Positions 10,605 to 23,179 are shown, numbered from the stretch's first letter. The stretch: DNA of 64,000 nt from Toxorhynchites rutilus septentrionalis (GCF_029784135.1 NC_073745.1:242511946-242575945), one strand, 5' to 3'. Numbers and translations: made by a program. Notes: generated from the letters alone by a model not told the origin.

Positions 10605-10748
10605 GTTCTTTATTTTAGAGACTTTCAGCCGTAGGCTGGTTCGTCTCTCACGGAGACACTACGAGAAAGGGTCCTGAGAGGGCCCTTAAAGTTGTGGGGG
10701 ATATGATTCCCTATCATTAATATCCTAGCCACTAGACCATATGGGAAA
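10605..10748 (-). mobile_element. tRNA-Glu-derived SINE (Feilai-like tail)
   Basis: Read on the minus strand it begins TCCCATATGGTCTAGTGGCT, then AGGATAT, essentially the first 27 bases of a eukaryotic tRNA-Glu including box A. Box B is decayed, so it is not a working tRNA. The element ends with GAGACGAACCAGCC and GGCTGAAAGTCTC, then an A/T-rich tail. A tail of this type also closes the SINE at 31707-31859 and the fragment at 28095-28140. Confidence 0.75.
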
Positions 10749-12944
10749 ATATAAGCTAATTATCATTATCGAAGATAATTATCAATTTTCCTCATCAGAA
10801 AAAAGTGTTACTTTGTTATAGAGAAAATATATTTGAAATGGAAGAGGTAATTTCATTTATAATTTTTACTTTCTGAGTGTTTATTCAACCAATTTTCATT
10901 TTCGCTTCAAACCCAACGGAACACGGAACTCCTTCATTTTCCCATTTTTTCTCGTCGCATGAACTTTCCCTGGAAGAAAAAAAGTCGTTTAATATTTCAA
11001 GTCATTTTAACACAGCCACTACCATATACAATTTTACACTTACACTTGTACCAAAAGTTTTACAATACATGATCGGTCACTGATATAAATACATGATCGG
11101 TCACTGATATAAATTTCACGAAGCAACCCACATCAAATTTCCAAATTGAAATCTTATCTATATTCTATCAAACACAAGTTCTATTCAGTTCATTGAAACA
11201 TCATTCTTCAATCAATCCATCGAAAATTCTTATTGGAACGAAAATAAAAAGTTAAAGGAGGTTGTGTTCAAGACACGACCGCATTGTTGACGTAGAACTA
11301 CCCTGTAGTTTCATTCAAGTCGCTTGTTTATAACTGCGAGTATTATTTTATAATGCTACGAAAATTTTGAAATAACCATTCTACCAGTTTGGTCGCCCTG
11401 AAATGTTTTTTTTCTATTGTAGAATCATTTGGCGATATTTTTTTGATGATTCATTCATGTGCTCGCAGAACAATACATGCTCGAAATAAGCACAACTGTC
11501 ATCCTTAGTAGACAAAGTTTTGCTACTGGCAAGCGCAACCAAATCACATACAAAATCCCAGAACGACATTTACTTTCTTGGTGATTAAATAAACGAAATA
11601 AACTCTATCTGTTAATCTTAACAACCTCGAAAAGAGTAGCACTGCTTCATTATGATCAAGATTAGCGCAAATGCAATCCTAGTTGAAAGCAGTTTTGCGA
11701 CTGGTACGCTTGGAAAAAGGCTGAATATTTGCCTCAGCAGAGATTCATTACTAATTCCCTAACGTAAATATCTCCTTCCCGCTATCTCCCCTCCGTGTTT
11801 ATATTTATCATTACGATTGCATAATTTGCAATCATAGCATAAAAAAATTAGGTGATTGTTGCATCGTTACAGGGCCAATGCACACGGGAGCGGATACAAA
11901 TGGGGTTTCAGCGTAGCGAAGATGCACTATTTTTACGTACAGATTATGGAGCACGCACGTACGCACACAAATATCCATATATCGATGGTTTGATGCAACT
12001 AAGTACACACACACTTATCTCCGTTTTGCGCTTTTCTCAACAGAAGCCCTTTCTGCTAATTTTGCCAATCTAGATTAGCTTAGCTGTCATCCTTTGTGGA
12101 GAGAGTTTTTCTACCGTCATGCGAAACTAAATCACTGACAAAATTCCAGAACATTTATTTTCTTGGTGAGCTGACGATTCCCCACACAATTGTGTAGCTC
12201 AAAATCTTGATGTAATGGCGTTAGTTTGATGCAATGATTGCAATGCCAGAGACATCAGCGATTGAGTAATTTGGTCGCGTCCACAGCTCAATCCGAAACG
12301 AAGACATGTGATGACGCAAAACAAGGAAGAACAAGCGATATCCATTGCTTTGAATACAGAACGAGACTGAAAGTTTGCCTTCCTTCCTTGCTTGAGACTT
12401 TAAACTTTTTCAGTTCGTTCGTCTCTAACCTTCAAAAAGGCCATTGGAAAACTTTACATCCATCATATTACTCCTCCACCCCCATTGCCTTGAGAAAGGC
12501 ATTCAATCCCTCGCCATCCAACTCGCCCAGCAACGATGTTGTTCAGTCGATTTCCTCACGAAGAATGAAAGCTTGCCTCAGCGAGATCCACTGTTTATAC
12601 TCTAGGCAAATATTCCCCTTCGTTCTTCTTCTTTTCCTTTGTTCACGAAGACTTTACATCTTACGATTTCCCCTTCGTTGCTTGTCGATAAGTTGCTCGT
12701 TATTGACAGCTCTGTTCGGGAAAGCACACAAATGGACAGAACAAATGTATGAGGAAATGGAAATGATTCCAATTTTCATCAATTTAAACCATATACAGAC
12801 TAAGGGATTGTAATGTATAGCATATCAAACAAATCTTAGGGAATTTCCGATTCGTTTGGTATGTAAATCACCAAAATCAGTTCGTGGTAAAAATAGTTAT
12901 TAACGTTACTTCATAAAAACGTGACCTGTTTTCCTCCTCCGTAT
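10749..12944. other. Unassigned DNA with dispersed and tandem repeats
   Basis: No gene is recognised. Three repeats are visible. (1) A 24-bp unit, ATACATGATCGGTCACTGAT then ATAA, is tandemly duplicated at 11066-11113. (2) 11257-11310 matches the 10247 repeat. (3) 11495-11584 and 12083-12170 are diverged direct copies (CTGTCATCC followed by TTTTCTTGG or TACTTTCTTGG). A 191-codon open frame at 12238-12813 is serine/leucine-rich, has no recognisable domain and starts inside this repeat-like stretch, so I do not call it a gene. Confidence 0.5.
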
Positions 12945-13234
12945 CTTCAATTTCGACCAATCAGAACGAGGTATTTCCGTTTAGAAATTTTTCGATTGTT
13001 TGATAGTTAGGTACACATGATATATTATTTTATCCATTGCGATGAGTTGTTATGGTGTGCTCAGATCGATTGATGCAAATATCTCGTAAATCCATCAGCA
13101 AATAACTGACCAATAATTGAAAGTACATGAGTTGCCGCTTGTGTCGTCAATTTCGACCAATCAGAAGTGGGTATTTCCGTTAGGATAGGGGTTGAGATTT
13201 TTCAATTGTTCGATAGTTAGTTTCATGACACATA

Positions 13235-14519
13235 TTAGGCTGTCAAAAAAGTCCTGCGGTATTTTTTTTGAATTTTCATTTGTTCATAAAATTAGTTACA
13301 ATCATCTGTTTTAAGTCAAATATGCGCCGTTTTGTTCGATGGCTTGTTCCCAACGAGATGCCAACTTCATAATACCCCTGTTATAGAAGCTCGCTTCCTT
13401 ATTGGCAAAAAACTCGGATAGCCAATTTTCACAGGCCTCTTTTGTGGCTAACTTCTGACTACCTAGCTCGTTCGCCATGGACAAAAACAGGTGGTAGTCA
13501 CTTGGTGCAAGGTCCGGACTATACGGCGGATGCAAAAGAACCTCCCATCCGAGCTCCCGGAGCTTCTGGCGCGTCACCAAAGAAGTGTGTGGCCTGGCGT
13601 TGTCCTGATGGAAGACAATGCGGCCTCTGTTTATCAAAGATGGCCTCTTCTTCATGAGTGCTACCTTCAAGCGGTCCAGTTGTTGGCAGTACAGGTCCGA
13701 ATTGAGCGTTTGGCCATAGGGAAGCAGCTCATAATAGATTATTCCTTGACAATCCCACCAAACACACAGTAGAACCTTCCTGGCCGTTAATGAGGGCTTG
13801 GCCACCGTCTGAGCCGCTTCAGCGGGCTTCGACCACGACCGTTTGCGCTTCACGTTGTCGTAAGTGACCCACTTTTCATCGCCAGTCACCATCCGCTTCA
13901 GAAACGGGTCGATTTTGTTGCGATTCAGCAGCGATTCACATGCGTCGATACGGTCAAAGATGTTTTTTTGCGTCAACGTGTGTGGCACCCATACATCGAG
14001 CTTCTATGTGAATCCAAGCTTCTTCAAATGGTTAATAACGGTTTGATGACTTATCCCCAGCTCTTGGCCAATGCTACGGCTGCTACTATGCCGGTCTTTC
14101 TCTGCTAATTCAGCGATTTTGTCGCAATTTTCGACGACAGGCCTTCCGGAGCGTGGCGCATCTTCGACGACCTCTACACCAGAACGAAAACGTTGAAACC
14201 ATCGTTGTGCGGTGGAAATGGAAACTGTATCGGGTCCATAAACTGCACAAATTTTATTGGCAGCTTGACATGCATTTTTGCCTTTGTCATAGTAGTACTG
14301 TAAAATATGTCGGATTTTCTCTTTATTTTGCTCCATATTTGCGACACTATAACTCACGAACAACTTAACCAAACAAAACACTGTCAAGGACTATATTATA
14401 GCGCGCAAAAATACCTTTCCAACAAGCTATAGTATGACTCGATACAATGAATACAACTAGAACTACGCGCTTACAACGACACCTCGCGGAAATATCGCAG
14501 GACTTTTTTGACAGCCTAA
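13235..14519 (-). mobile_element. mariner (DD34D) element
   Basis: A 1285-bp element with inverted ends. The left end is TTAGGCTGTCAAAAAAGTCC, then TGCGGTATTT; the right end, reversed, is the same except TGCGATATTT. TA flanks it at 13233-13234 and 14520-14521. The interrupted ~195-bp repeat unit resumes on the far side. The transposase on the minus strand has a single in-frame stop. Confidence 0.92.
13311..14336 (-). pseudogene. mariner transposase with one nonsense codon
   Basis: The ATG at 14334-14336 opens a 341-codon frame, normal for mariner transposases. Paired HTH domains fill the N-terminal ~110 residues (TAQRWFQRFRSG, then RPVVENC, then SIGQELGISHQTVINHLKKL). The catalytic residues are D in VTGDEKWVTY, D in VFHQDNARPHTS and D in LAPSDYHLFLSM, with 34 residues between the last two (DD34D). 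The WVPH motif linking the halves is present. The only defect I see is a TAG at 14004-14006, just after LKKLGFT and before KLDVWVPH. The copy is otherwise full length and close to intact. Confidence 0.9.
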
Positions 14520-14621
14520 TATTATTTTATTCAATGTAAAAAAATTGTTATGGAGTGTCGAAATTGATTGACGCAAAAATCTCATCAATCCATCATTAAA
14601 TGACTGAGCAATAATCGTTTG

Positions 14622-15704
14622 AAATTGGACAATTTTCACGATGTGCTTGAATTTCGATTTCCAATTTGTACCCTAATATGTTCCCGAAAGATGTAATCCA
14701 ACGTCAAAACCAAAAATTATTTCGCTTAAATGACAAATTACCATTCCTATAATTTGAAGCGATAATCATCCAAAATCACTTGATACCGATACAAATATCA
14801 TCCGCGACTTATCTTCCATTTCCAGCGGCCAAAATAGATGGCTAACGCATTTCTGCGAGACAGAAGCAACAGAAGCCCCCTCTAGCTGACAGTGAACCAT
14901 CTCAAAGGATGCACTATCAAGCGGGGCGAGTGATGGTCTCTAAATTGCTGACTTGTTGTCTACTGATCTGTTGCCAATAGATAAAAGTGATCCCCATTAT
15001 TACGACCCATTCAGCGCGGCCTGGATTGCCAGATTGCCCTCCTTCGGGTAGAATGTCTGAAATGAAAATTTATGGGTGGGATGCGTGAATAAATATTTAT
15101 CTGGTTGTGTCACTGGCTCAATGTTGGACCCGATGGGGTTCTATGAAATTCTGAAACACACGCCTCAAAAGTGATTCTGAATCTTAACTCCAAACCGAAG
15201 AAGGTCGGATTAAAGTTTTGAGATTGTTTCAATTTATCACATTGACAGAAGCAGATTTAAATGAAACTTTTCACAAGTATTCTCAGCGTTGATACACACA
15301 GGAGGTAATCAAATTACTAGCGTTGACTCACATCCGAGAAAGTAGTTGAGCCGGAAAATTGTTGCTAGTCATTGATTTTTATGACAAGCAGTGGCTTTTA
15401 TCGATACTTGGAAGTCATATGAACCGGAAACTTCATTGCAAGATGGTGGGAGCTGTTTATGATCTCTGTGAAAAACAACAGTTCATAAATAAAATGAAGT
15501 GCTACAAAAGTGTCATTAATGGCTACTGTTTTGATACTGTTGATAAATTGCTCAACTTGTTGAGAGATTCTACTCATGTTTGTCGAAGGAATGGTTCGTG
15601 AACTTTAAATTGTGTGATAAATGCACGCAATTCAAAGTTCACTTTCGCATATCTTATTTTATGAAGCACAGAGCAATATTTCGTATCGATCCAGGTTTTC
15701 AAAA
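14622..15704. other. Unassigned DNA
   Basis: No gene, RNA or element end is recognised. An 80-codon frame at 15359-15601 has no recognisable domain. The stretch 14800-15060 is slightly more GC-rich than its surroundings but gives no protein I know. Confidence 0.5.
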
Positions 15705-15706
15705 TA

Positions 15707-16621
15707 CAGGGTGGGCCATTTAAAGTGGAAGGATTTGTTTTTGAAATAGCAAAGTAAAGAAGTGGAATTTTAATTATTTTTTTTGAAATTCATTTATTTT
15801 GGTCCAAGGAGATTTATTCTAACTACTTTTTGATTATGATATCTCGTAAATGACCGCCTCTGGCCTTGACCGCAAAATATGCCCTTTTTTCGGCATTTTC
15901 CATCACTTTGCCCAATGTTTCGGCCGATATGGCAGCAATTTCTTGTCGGATATTGTCTTTCAGCGCAGCCAGGGTCCTTGGTTTACCAGTGTATACCTTG
16001 GATTTTAAATATCCCCATAAAAAAAGTCAGGAGGCGTCAAATCAGGTGATCTCGGTGGCCAGTCATAATCGCCGTTTTTTGATATTAATCTTCCGGGGAA
16101 CATTTCGCGCAATAATTTGGTCGTGGCAGCCGCTGTATGGCATGTAGCGCCGTCCTGTTGGAACCAGTAATTGTTCAATTCATTATGCGTCGGAGAGTGG
16201 TTCGAGCGATGCCTAACTCTTGCGAACGATGGCGACCTGATGTCGATGGAGTCTCTGCAACACTGGCTCGAACGGCATCAATATTCTCGTCGAAACGTCT
16301 TGGTCGTTGTCTGGACAGATGACTGGCATTACCAACACTACCAGACGATATAAATTTGGCATATAATCGACGTATAGTGTTGTCTCCAGGCGATGTTTTA
16401 ACTTTATTTTTATTTTTCCACGCACGTTTAGTTAACACAATTGAGAAGTTATTTTGAATGTACAGCTGAACAATTTCAGCGCGTTGTTTAGGTGTGTATT
16501 GTTCCATGGTTAAAATTGTACTGAAATGACGCTTCCAACGCGGTATGACATTTGTTAATCTTACATCTCTGTCAAAAGTTATGGGGTTGCCAGATGCTTC
16601 CACTTTAAATGGCCCACCCTG
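15707..16621 (-). mobile_element. DD41D mariner, internal-deletion derivative
   Basis: A 915-bp element with perfect 25-bp inverted ends (CAGGGTGGGCCATTTAAAGT, then GGAAG) and flanking TA at 15705-15706 and 16622-16623. The minus strand carries the N-terminal HTH part and the C-terminal catalytic part of a transposase, directly abutted. Roughly 400 bp of a typical 1.3-kb element is therefore missing. Intact ends mean it could be mobilised in trans by a related transposase. Confidence 0.9.
15823..16507 (-). pseudogene. DD41D mariner transposase, internally deleted
   Basis: The N-terminal part (ATG at 16507, 111 codons) has the HTH pattern MEQYTPKQRAEIVQLY and the RPRRFDENIDAVRASV linker. At 16175 it runs directly into NNYWFQQDGATCHT, so the segment with the first catalytic D is deleted. 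The second D (FQQDGATCHT) and third D (LTPPDFF) remain, with 41 residues between them, giving the DD41D signature. A one-base shortfall in a run of seven T/A at 16019-16025 shifts the frame just after the third D. The C-terminal tail (KSKVYTGKPRTLAALKDNIR and onward) is in another frame. Confidence 0.85.
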
Positions 16622-16623
16622 TA

Positions 16624-19600
16624 GTAGTGTAGGATTAACATAGAATAAATTACATTATTTCAACATCATATATTATTAATTATGCTTAATACAAAAGCTT
16701 TGTACAGCTTACGAGGAAAATTATTTTGTACTCGAACGATTTTTAATGTGTGATTTACCATCGTTAAATGATTTTTTTCTAAGTCCAATTTAATGACAAA
16801 ACAGTTATATCATAAATAACAATCTCCAAGGGAGTAACCATTTCCTTGTTTTTTTAAATGAGTTATTTGAACGATTTGGGCCCTATCAAATAAAAAATGA
16901 AAAAGCATTACCATGAAGCATCTCGAACATTGACACTGATTGCGATAAGGGGTTATTCGGGAGCGTCACCAAATTTTCTATATCCAGGGGAAGCTTTCAT
17001 TCCAGATTTGACCACCAAAATATGAAAACAACTTGTGGTATCCTTCCTACGTGACTATCATTATTGATAAGATAAAATAAATTTGATTCAATTTTATGAA
17101 AATGATGGGAATGAGAAAAAATAATGAAAAGGCTGTGTTATAGTGTGTTTGTAAAAATTTACATCTCTCCTTCCAGAGAAATCATGTCTACCCTTGCCAA
17201 TCATGCCGATTAGAAGACAAGTATCCTTGCTCATTGTTCCTTTTGTCACTTATTTAGCCTTGTCCATTTGGTATTCAAATTGCTTCATCTACAATTCGGC
17301 AGCAAATTCCGTTACATATTTAAATGGTTTCAGTCTGCGGGAAAAATACTGCTGACCCGACGAAGAAAATAGCATTAAACCTTGTATATGAATGATTTTG
17401 ACTCGCGAGTTCACTTTAACTTACTCATTCGCTTTAAATTCCATGATAAATCAATGACAACGTTCATCGTGTATAAATATGTGCCCATCTGCTTGATTTC
17501 AAAGGGACCATTGCTTGCGGTACATTATCTAATAATCATCTGGTGAAATCCAATTAATTTATTGAAAAATGGCACGCCGCTGATATTGTATGAAAACATT
17601 CAAAACGTTTGTTTTCCATTCTCACGAAACAAACTAATTTCAAATATAAATCACCATAAGCTCCCCTCCACTTCACACTTGCCCATCCTATTCTCCTGCT
17701 GCACGAAACCGTCTCATCCCACCAAACAAATACACACCACCGCAAACCGGGTGCATACCTGAACCGTCGTTTTGTTTGTTTGCATGCCAATAAATTAGAG
17801 TCACAATTCAATGAAATTTTAATTATGTCCCACGATATGTAAATTAGTGCAAACACAATGGGTTTCCTCCGTTGTCTCTACCCTCTTCTACAACCAGTTC
17901 CAAAAGCGTGGCCCTCGTTTTCATCCAAACCAAGCCCGCTACAAAAGGAATCGATATGGTGGGTGCTTCCTGCTGTAACAATATGGCATGAGTTTTCACA
18001 GAAAGGGGAGTAATGAATGTTGTGTGTTGCAATGTTGTTATTGGAATGGAGTGAGAGTACAATTGGTTATTTTTTAAACGACCACATATTGAATTATTGT
18101 TGCTTGAATTGATGGAATGTATTTTTTTGTATGGTTCCATCAGTATTCCTATAAGAGCCTCCGCATACTACAGACTTTCTGTCAACCAACAGTTTGGTCG
18201 GGTCGGCCTTCTGGAGCAAAAACCGACCCAACATTTTATCAGAATGATATTTTTTACATCGATAAAGATAAACTTCAATCGTAGTCATGTGATATGAAAA
18301 TAACCTTGTGATCAGATATAGACAGTCGGACAATGCCGAGTTTCGGTAGAAGTACTGAAATTTTATAGTAAAAAATAATTTTAAAGGATATATTAAAAGA
18401 TCAATCAATGAACAGTTCTGCGATTGGATCCATGAACGTGCGCTTAGTAAGAAAACGTGGATGTGATAACGAAAAATAAATTTTGGGCGGGACGAAGTTT
18501 GCCGGGTCAGGTAGTATCACATAAACGTGCCCGAATGTAGATTGTTTAAATTATTAAATTATTTTTCGGTTCTCACTCTAACTTAACTATTTTCTCGTAT
18601 TTTTCTTAGGATTTCCACCATTTTGCCACTTTTGCATATGTCGCTTGGGTTTTTATATCGGATGGGTTTTGGAATGATTTCAGAATATTTGAATCTCGGA
18701 TTGATTCTAGTAGTGAATCTCGTACGGGTTACAGAATGCAAAATTGTACTAATTTCAAACCCGATCGGTGGTGGATCACACCATTGAAGAAAAGGCGGAT
18801 CCTTCGGCTGAAGGAGGCCTGGATGTTGATAGCTCAGATAATCAGAATTTGGCACTTTGCGGAAGACCAAACCGTTTGGATTTGAACTTGTATGGAGAAT
18901 GGAAAATTACACTTTGGAAATAAAACACTTGGCAAATTTCTTAACACACAGCGATTTGTTTCGGGATCTTACACGGGTAAAGATTGGATTTGGAATGATA
19001 TTATATTGGGAAGGATATTATGTCTACACTTATTTATTTGTATGCGTTCGGTTCTTCTGCATTGCGTCGGTGTATATTCGGGGCTGGATGTGTTCGTGCC
19101 ATACATCACACACTGCGTTCTGAAAGGAAGGGAGTGGATCGGATGGGAAAGGGATTGGATGGAAAAAGATGCTTTTTTGAGATCTTGTTTATCGTGAGTG
19201 CAAGCCACAAACGATTAATCCCATCCCATAGAGCGGATGATGAGTTCTTGATCGGAAAGTGTACAAGAGACGATCAACTGAAATCTTACGACACTCATCG
19301 AGGGATTTTTAATTCTCTATTGCACTGTCCGCAGTGAGTGGCTGACTCAGTCTCGTGTCGATTTTATTTTGCTGTCGTCTCCCGCCCGATAAACAGCAGA
19401 CGGGTAATGGATGTAATTGATTAATTTTATTACCAACAGATTTGGGCGAATCTCATCCCGCCCAAAATCGTTTTTTAGATTCCAATAATTCTGAACATCC
19501 ACATTTCTCTTCAAATATTTTTTCTAATAATAATTCAATGAGTGATTTCACGAAACACTTTTCGAATTCAATGGAATTTAAGATCCTTTTTTATTTTGTA

Positions 19601-21349
19601 GATAAATCGGATCACATATTTGATTAATTCAATTCTGTGTGGTTACGTTTTTCGTTGCAAATAAATGTAATGAATTAGTATGGACATATGTTATTCATAT
19701 ATCGTGGACTTTCGACATATGTGGCAGTAGATTTATTGAACGACCAATGTTTTTTTCCATATCCCTTCAAACTTGTTGCATCTCCTGAGTGTACATACTG
19801 CTTTGTCCGTATTTGTTTAGTTTAATCTGGTTAATTTCAGGTATTCAATCTCCATATTGTCGAATAAATACTGTTGGAACAATCGGTATCGCAGAAAATG
19901 ATTATCAACATCCTACCTAATCATCAAACGGTATGCGAAGAATTTAAGTGAACTGACGGCATTGGAATACATGCTTTGTGAGGACCACACAATTATTATC
20001 AGAGCGGATAAACGTCCGACTGGAAGTCATGAACATCAATTCAATATTCCCAAGATAAATTCATCCTTTGAAGGTCGTTAACCTTACTAAAGATGATCAG
20101 ATGGAATATATTCCAATGTCGGCTGGAATAACCTGTCCAACACCTTATGATCGTTTGTTTTGCTATTGTTCTGATGTTTCATAACACGGCACTCTATTGA
20201 CTATTCGCCGAAAATGGATAAAAAAATATCCTCGAGGTTAGCCTACGATTTAGTAGCAGTGCAATATGGTGAGCCAGTCTCAGGATAAGAAAACATTTTA
20301 AAATAAAGCTTTTTTTTTTTGAATGAATCAGCAGTAAAACAAAACGTCAAAAAATTTATCAGCTTTGTGATAGCAGATAATCATTACCCATTTGAGTTGT
20401 ATGAATATTCCCCCCACAAACTGTGGATAGTCTATCTGCATACAAATTATGTAGAGTTCCACAATCCTAAAATTTTATGAGTAAATATTTACGTGCTCAC
20501 ACAAAAAACACATGTTGACATATTTGCGCTAATTTATGTTTTTGATTAATTCTAGGTAATTAAGGTCTTTTCTAGTCACAAGTTTACTCGGGCCCGAAAG
20601 GAGTGTTCTGTGCTGGAGGAAAAATATATCTCGCAAGACCACGTGTTCGATATCGTAACAGCCTTGACCAATAACGCATTTACATTAACTCTAAATTAGT
20701 GATTTAAGGGGGATTATTGTTTGTAGTCTCTTGTAGATGAATTTAAACACCATCTGAGAAATCCTCTGTGGAACATTAAACATTAATGCCGTCCTATCTG
20801 CTGTAGTGCATTTTTTCTCACACAGTTTCATCGAAGTTTTAAACGCGCTCGGAGAGGAAACGCCCGGACGAGAGAGCGAGAATCGTAAAGCGTACGTCAT
20901 AGAGATACTCATTCCCATGGAGCAAATTCTTGTTAGGAGTTGTAAACAAAACGAGGAAGGAGAGTAACTCAACTATTCGAACTAGTTTCAGTCTAGTAAT
21001 GCTTTGGTCAACTCAGAGTTACCAAGAGAAAATCATTTGGTTATGATGGGAGACGATTAATAGTTAGTCACAGTTTGCACAAATTGCGATCTGTGCAGTT
21101 TGCGATTAATCGTAAATCGCATCATGCTCCCTTGTTTTCCATCCTTGATAGGGATGGACCTGGGAATCTGGGAATTCGAAACACTTGCTCAAACTTCGTG
21201 ATTTGGTCGCGAACAATCGGGTTTCGGTATAAGTGTGATTATTTTAGTCTCTGGCCAAATTACTTTCTTCCTGTCATCAACTGCCCAATCAATGTGATAT
21301 TGTGCCAATTCAGCCGTTATTTGATGTTTTTTTCTGAAAACCATCGACA
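16624..21349. other. Unassigned DNA, 4.7 kb
   Basis: I recognise no gene or complete element here. Open frames (up to 105 codons) overlap on both strands and lack motifs. The one named piece is a terminal motif of the foldback family at 18482-18516. A weak look-alike, GCTGACCCGACGAAG, lies at 17357-17371. If host exons are present they are too short or diverged for me to call. Confidence 0.45.
18482..18516 (-). repeat. Solo terminal motif of the foldback family
   Basis: The stretch TTTTGGGCGGGACGAAGTTT, then GCCGGGTCA, is nearly identical to the right terminus of the foldback element at 31598-31621. Reversed, it matches the left terminus at 28331-28360. No ~139-bp units adjoin it, so only the end is left, or the interior has decayed. 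Confidence 0.65.
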
Positions 21350-22145
21350 ACCTATCAATGGACTAGTTTCACTACATGCTGGATGTCCTCGAGGAACTCG
21401 CCCAACGAAGACCAGTCGTTATAGGAGGCGATTTCAGGGGAACTAGCCTACTAGAAGCTCTGATCAAGTTGATTGTGATCCTGTGTAACGAGGGCACCAC
21501 TAGGGCGCTGAGAAGATTGGGAGTCCATCATCGATTTGGACTTGGATGACATCGACTTCTGCAGTCCGTCGTTAATGACTAAAATGAACTGGGGGTATGT
21601 GGAAGATACACCCAGAGTGACCCATTATGTCATCCTTTGTACCATTGATCAACGAATCATCGTGGCAGTACGAAGAAATAGGTCAGGCTCGCGCAAGTGA
21701 AAGACGGGAACCTTCGACAAGGACCGTTTCGTCGAAGCACTGTACGTAGTTAGTGACGTCTTGAATATGAACGCAAATGAACTGACAAAACCGCTAACAA
21801 AATCATGTGATACAGCGATGTCAAGAAAAAGGGAGCCCAGGTATAAGCGACCTCCAGTCTATTGGTGGAGTGAGGCACTTGGCGTGCTTCGGGCTAACTG
21901 ACTCAACGCCAGAAGACGCTTCCACAGGGTAAGCAACGACACCATAGAAGAGCGGAGAGTGGAATTTAGAGTGGCGATAAGGCGAAGCAAATCCAATTGC
22001 TTCAGGGAGTAACGCCGGGATTCGGACGCCAACCAATTAGGTGGTGCTGGAGAAGCTCAGGGGTCCAACGACACCCGTGTCCTGATAAATTAAAAATCAT
22101 TATGGAGAGGTTATTCCCGCAGCACGACCTGGCCAACCACGCCAT
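21350..22145 (+). pseudogene. R1-type non-LTR retrotransposon fragment (endonuclease to linker)
   Basis: Reading across frames on the plus strand gives LDVLEELAQRRPVVIGGDFR, then ILCNEGTTRALRRLG, then EDTPRVTHYVILCTIDQRII, then YKRPPVYWWSEALGVLRAN, then ARRRFHRV, and finally CPDKLKIIMERLFPQHD. This order matches the APE endonuclease C-terminal half (GDFN motif, NEGTT motif) and the linker before reverse transcriptase in R1-clade LINEs (the PxYWW and ARR-R motifs). Several frameshifts and stops separate the pieces. The RT domain is absent: the sequence gives way at ~22145 to a Tc1/mariner relic. Confidence 0.75.
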
Positions 22146-22159
22146 TGAGAGAGGATGGA

Positions 22160-22622
22160 GTCGCCATGGCGGACGGAAACATGCGTGTAGACGTCATTGC
22201 CTGCAGCTCCGAGACCAGTGGACGGGACTTCCGCTTCCTGACATGCATATCCATGTTCGCCAGGTGTTTTTTCACTGTTTGGCCGGTTGCACCGATATCC
22301 CGGCCAAGCGCACGCAGCGATGTAGCCCTTTTTCGCCCTCGATCTTCCTCTTCAGTGTCCTTTGGAGCTTCTTGTCGAACAGGGTCGTCGGCTGTCCGGA
22401 ACCGGACTTTCTTTCGATACTCTGATTGTTGTCCAATAGTGCCAAGATGTTGTAGATGCCGAAACGGGCGTATTCGGCGTCCATAAAACGTCGTACGATG
22501 TCCGTTTTAGACGCGGCGGGTACCGTTCTTTGAACGCGCACACTTCTGAACGGAATAACTTCACTGTTTTCGCCATTACGGTTAGAGTTCGACTGATAGT
22601 CAATTTTTTTCTGCTGACTCAT
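22160..22622 (-). pseudogene. Tc1/mariner-type transposase N-terminal fragment
   Basis: From an ATG at 22622 the minus strand encodes about 115 codons, including DIVRRFMDAEYARFGIYNIL and RKSGSGQPTTLFDKKLQRTL. This is the first HTH, the basic GSGQP linker and the start of the second HTH. After a shift at an A-run near 22331 the second HTH continues as SLRALGRDIGATGQTVKKHL. The organisation is like the N-terminal part of the DD37D/DD37E transposases. No catalytic domain follows, because an R1-type LINE fragment abuts at ~22145. Confidence 0.65.
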
Positions 22623-22689
22623 GGTGGTTTCGTCAGTGCGTGTGCAATTTTTGTCCATTTTTTAAATGTAAACGTTATCGGAGGAATTG

Positions 22690-23179
22690 GTCAGGTCGAC
22701 TAGGGGTTCTGAGCCATATAGCTACTCAATAGCATCTTCTTCTGGTCTATTTGGTAGTGGCACACATTGGATGGGAAGATGGGATAGATTCTCAGTGTCT
22801 TAGGAATATATTCAAAAAACTCCTTGAGTTTTTACAACAAAGGTTTCAGCTTCAACGTAAACGAAATGCAGCAAAATGTAGACAAGGGAAATTCTTGTCA
22901 ATCAAGTTCTTCTTTATTACCAGCGGTGTTTTTTTTGGCATTTGGTTCTCGAGTTTGCATTTTCATCGACTAATGTATTTTTTGTGCTTCTTAGAATGGC
23001 GTTGAATATTGCAACGGATGTTGAACTGGCGTTTTTGTTGTTTCGATGATGACAAGAAAGTTGTTCTGGTGTAGAAGAAGAATTTCCCTGCAGTGTTGAA
23101 TGCTGAGTTTTCTGAGTTATTGAAATGGACCAGGTACCCAAAAGTTAGAGTTTTGTTTTGGGTTGAAGAATTATATTTC
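22690..23179. other. Unassigned DNA
   Basis: Nothing recognisable; only short overlapping open frames. Confidence 0.5.

Larger units (their letters stand above)
12945..14620. repeat. Two ~195-bp tandem units, the second split by a mariner
   Basis: Unit 1 (12945-13139) and unit 2 (13140-13234 plus 14522-14620) share TCAATTTCGACCAATCAGAA, then GATAGTTAG, ATTATTTTAT and CCATC-AA-ACTGA-CAATAAT. The mariner at 13235-14519 interrupts unit 2 exactly at its TA. This provides an empty-site reference within the same locus. Confidence 0.75.

Noticed and set aside
12238..12813. 191-codon open frame
   Set aside because: No recognisable domain, Ser/Leu-rich composition, and it lies next to diverged repeats (11495 and 12083). 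Likely chance openness.
17357..17371. Possible left end pairing with the foldback motif at 18482
   Set aside because: Only a short, imperfect match (GCTGACCCGACGAAG) and no shared interior units.
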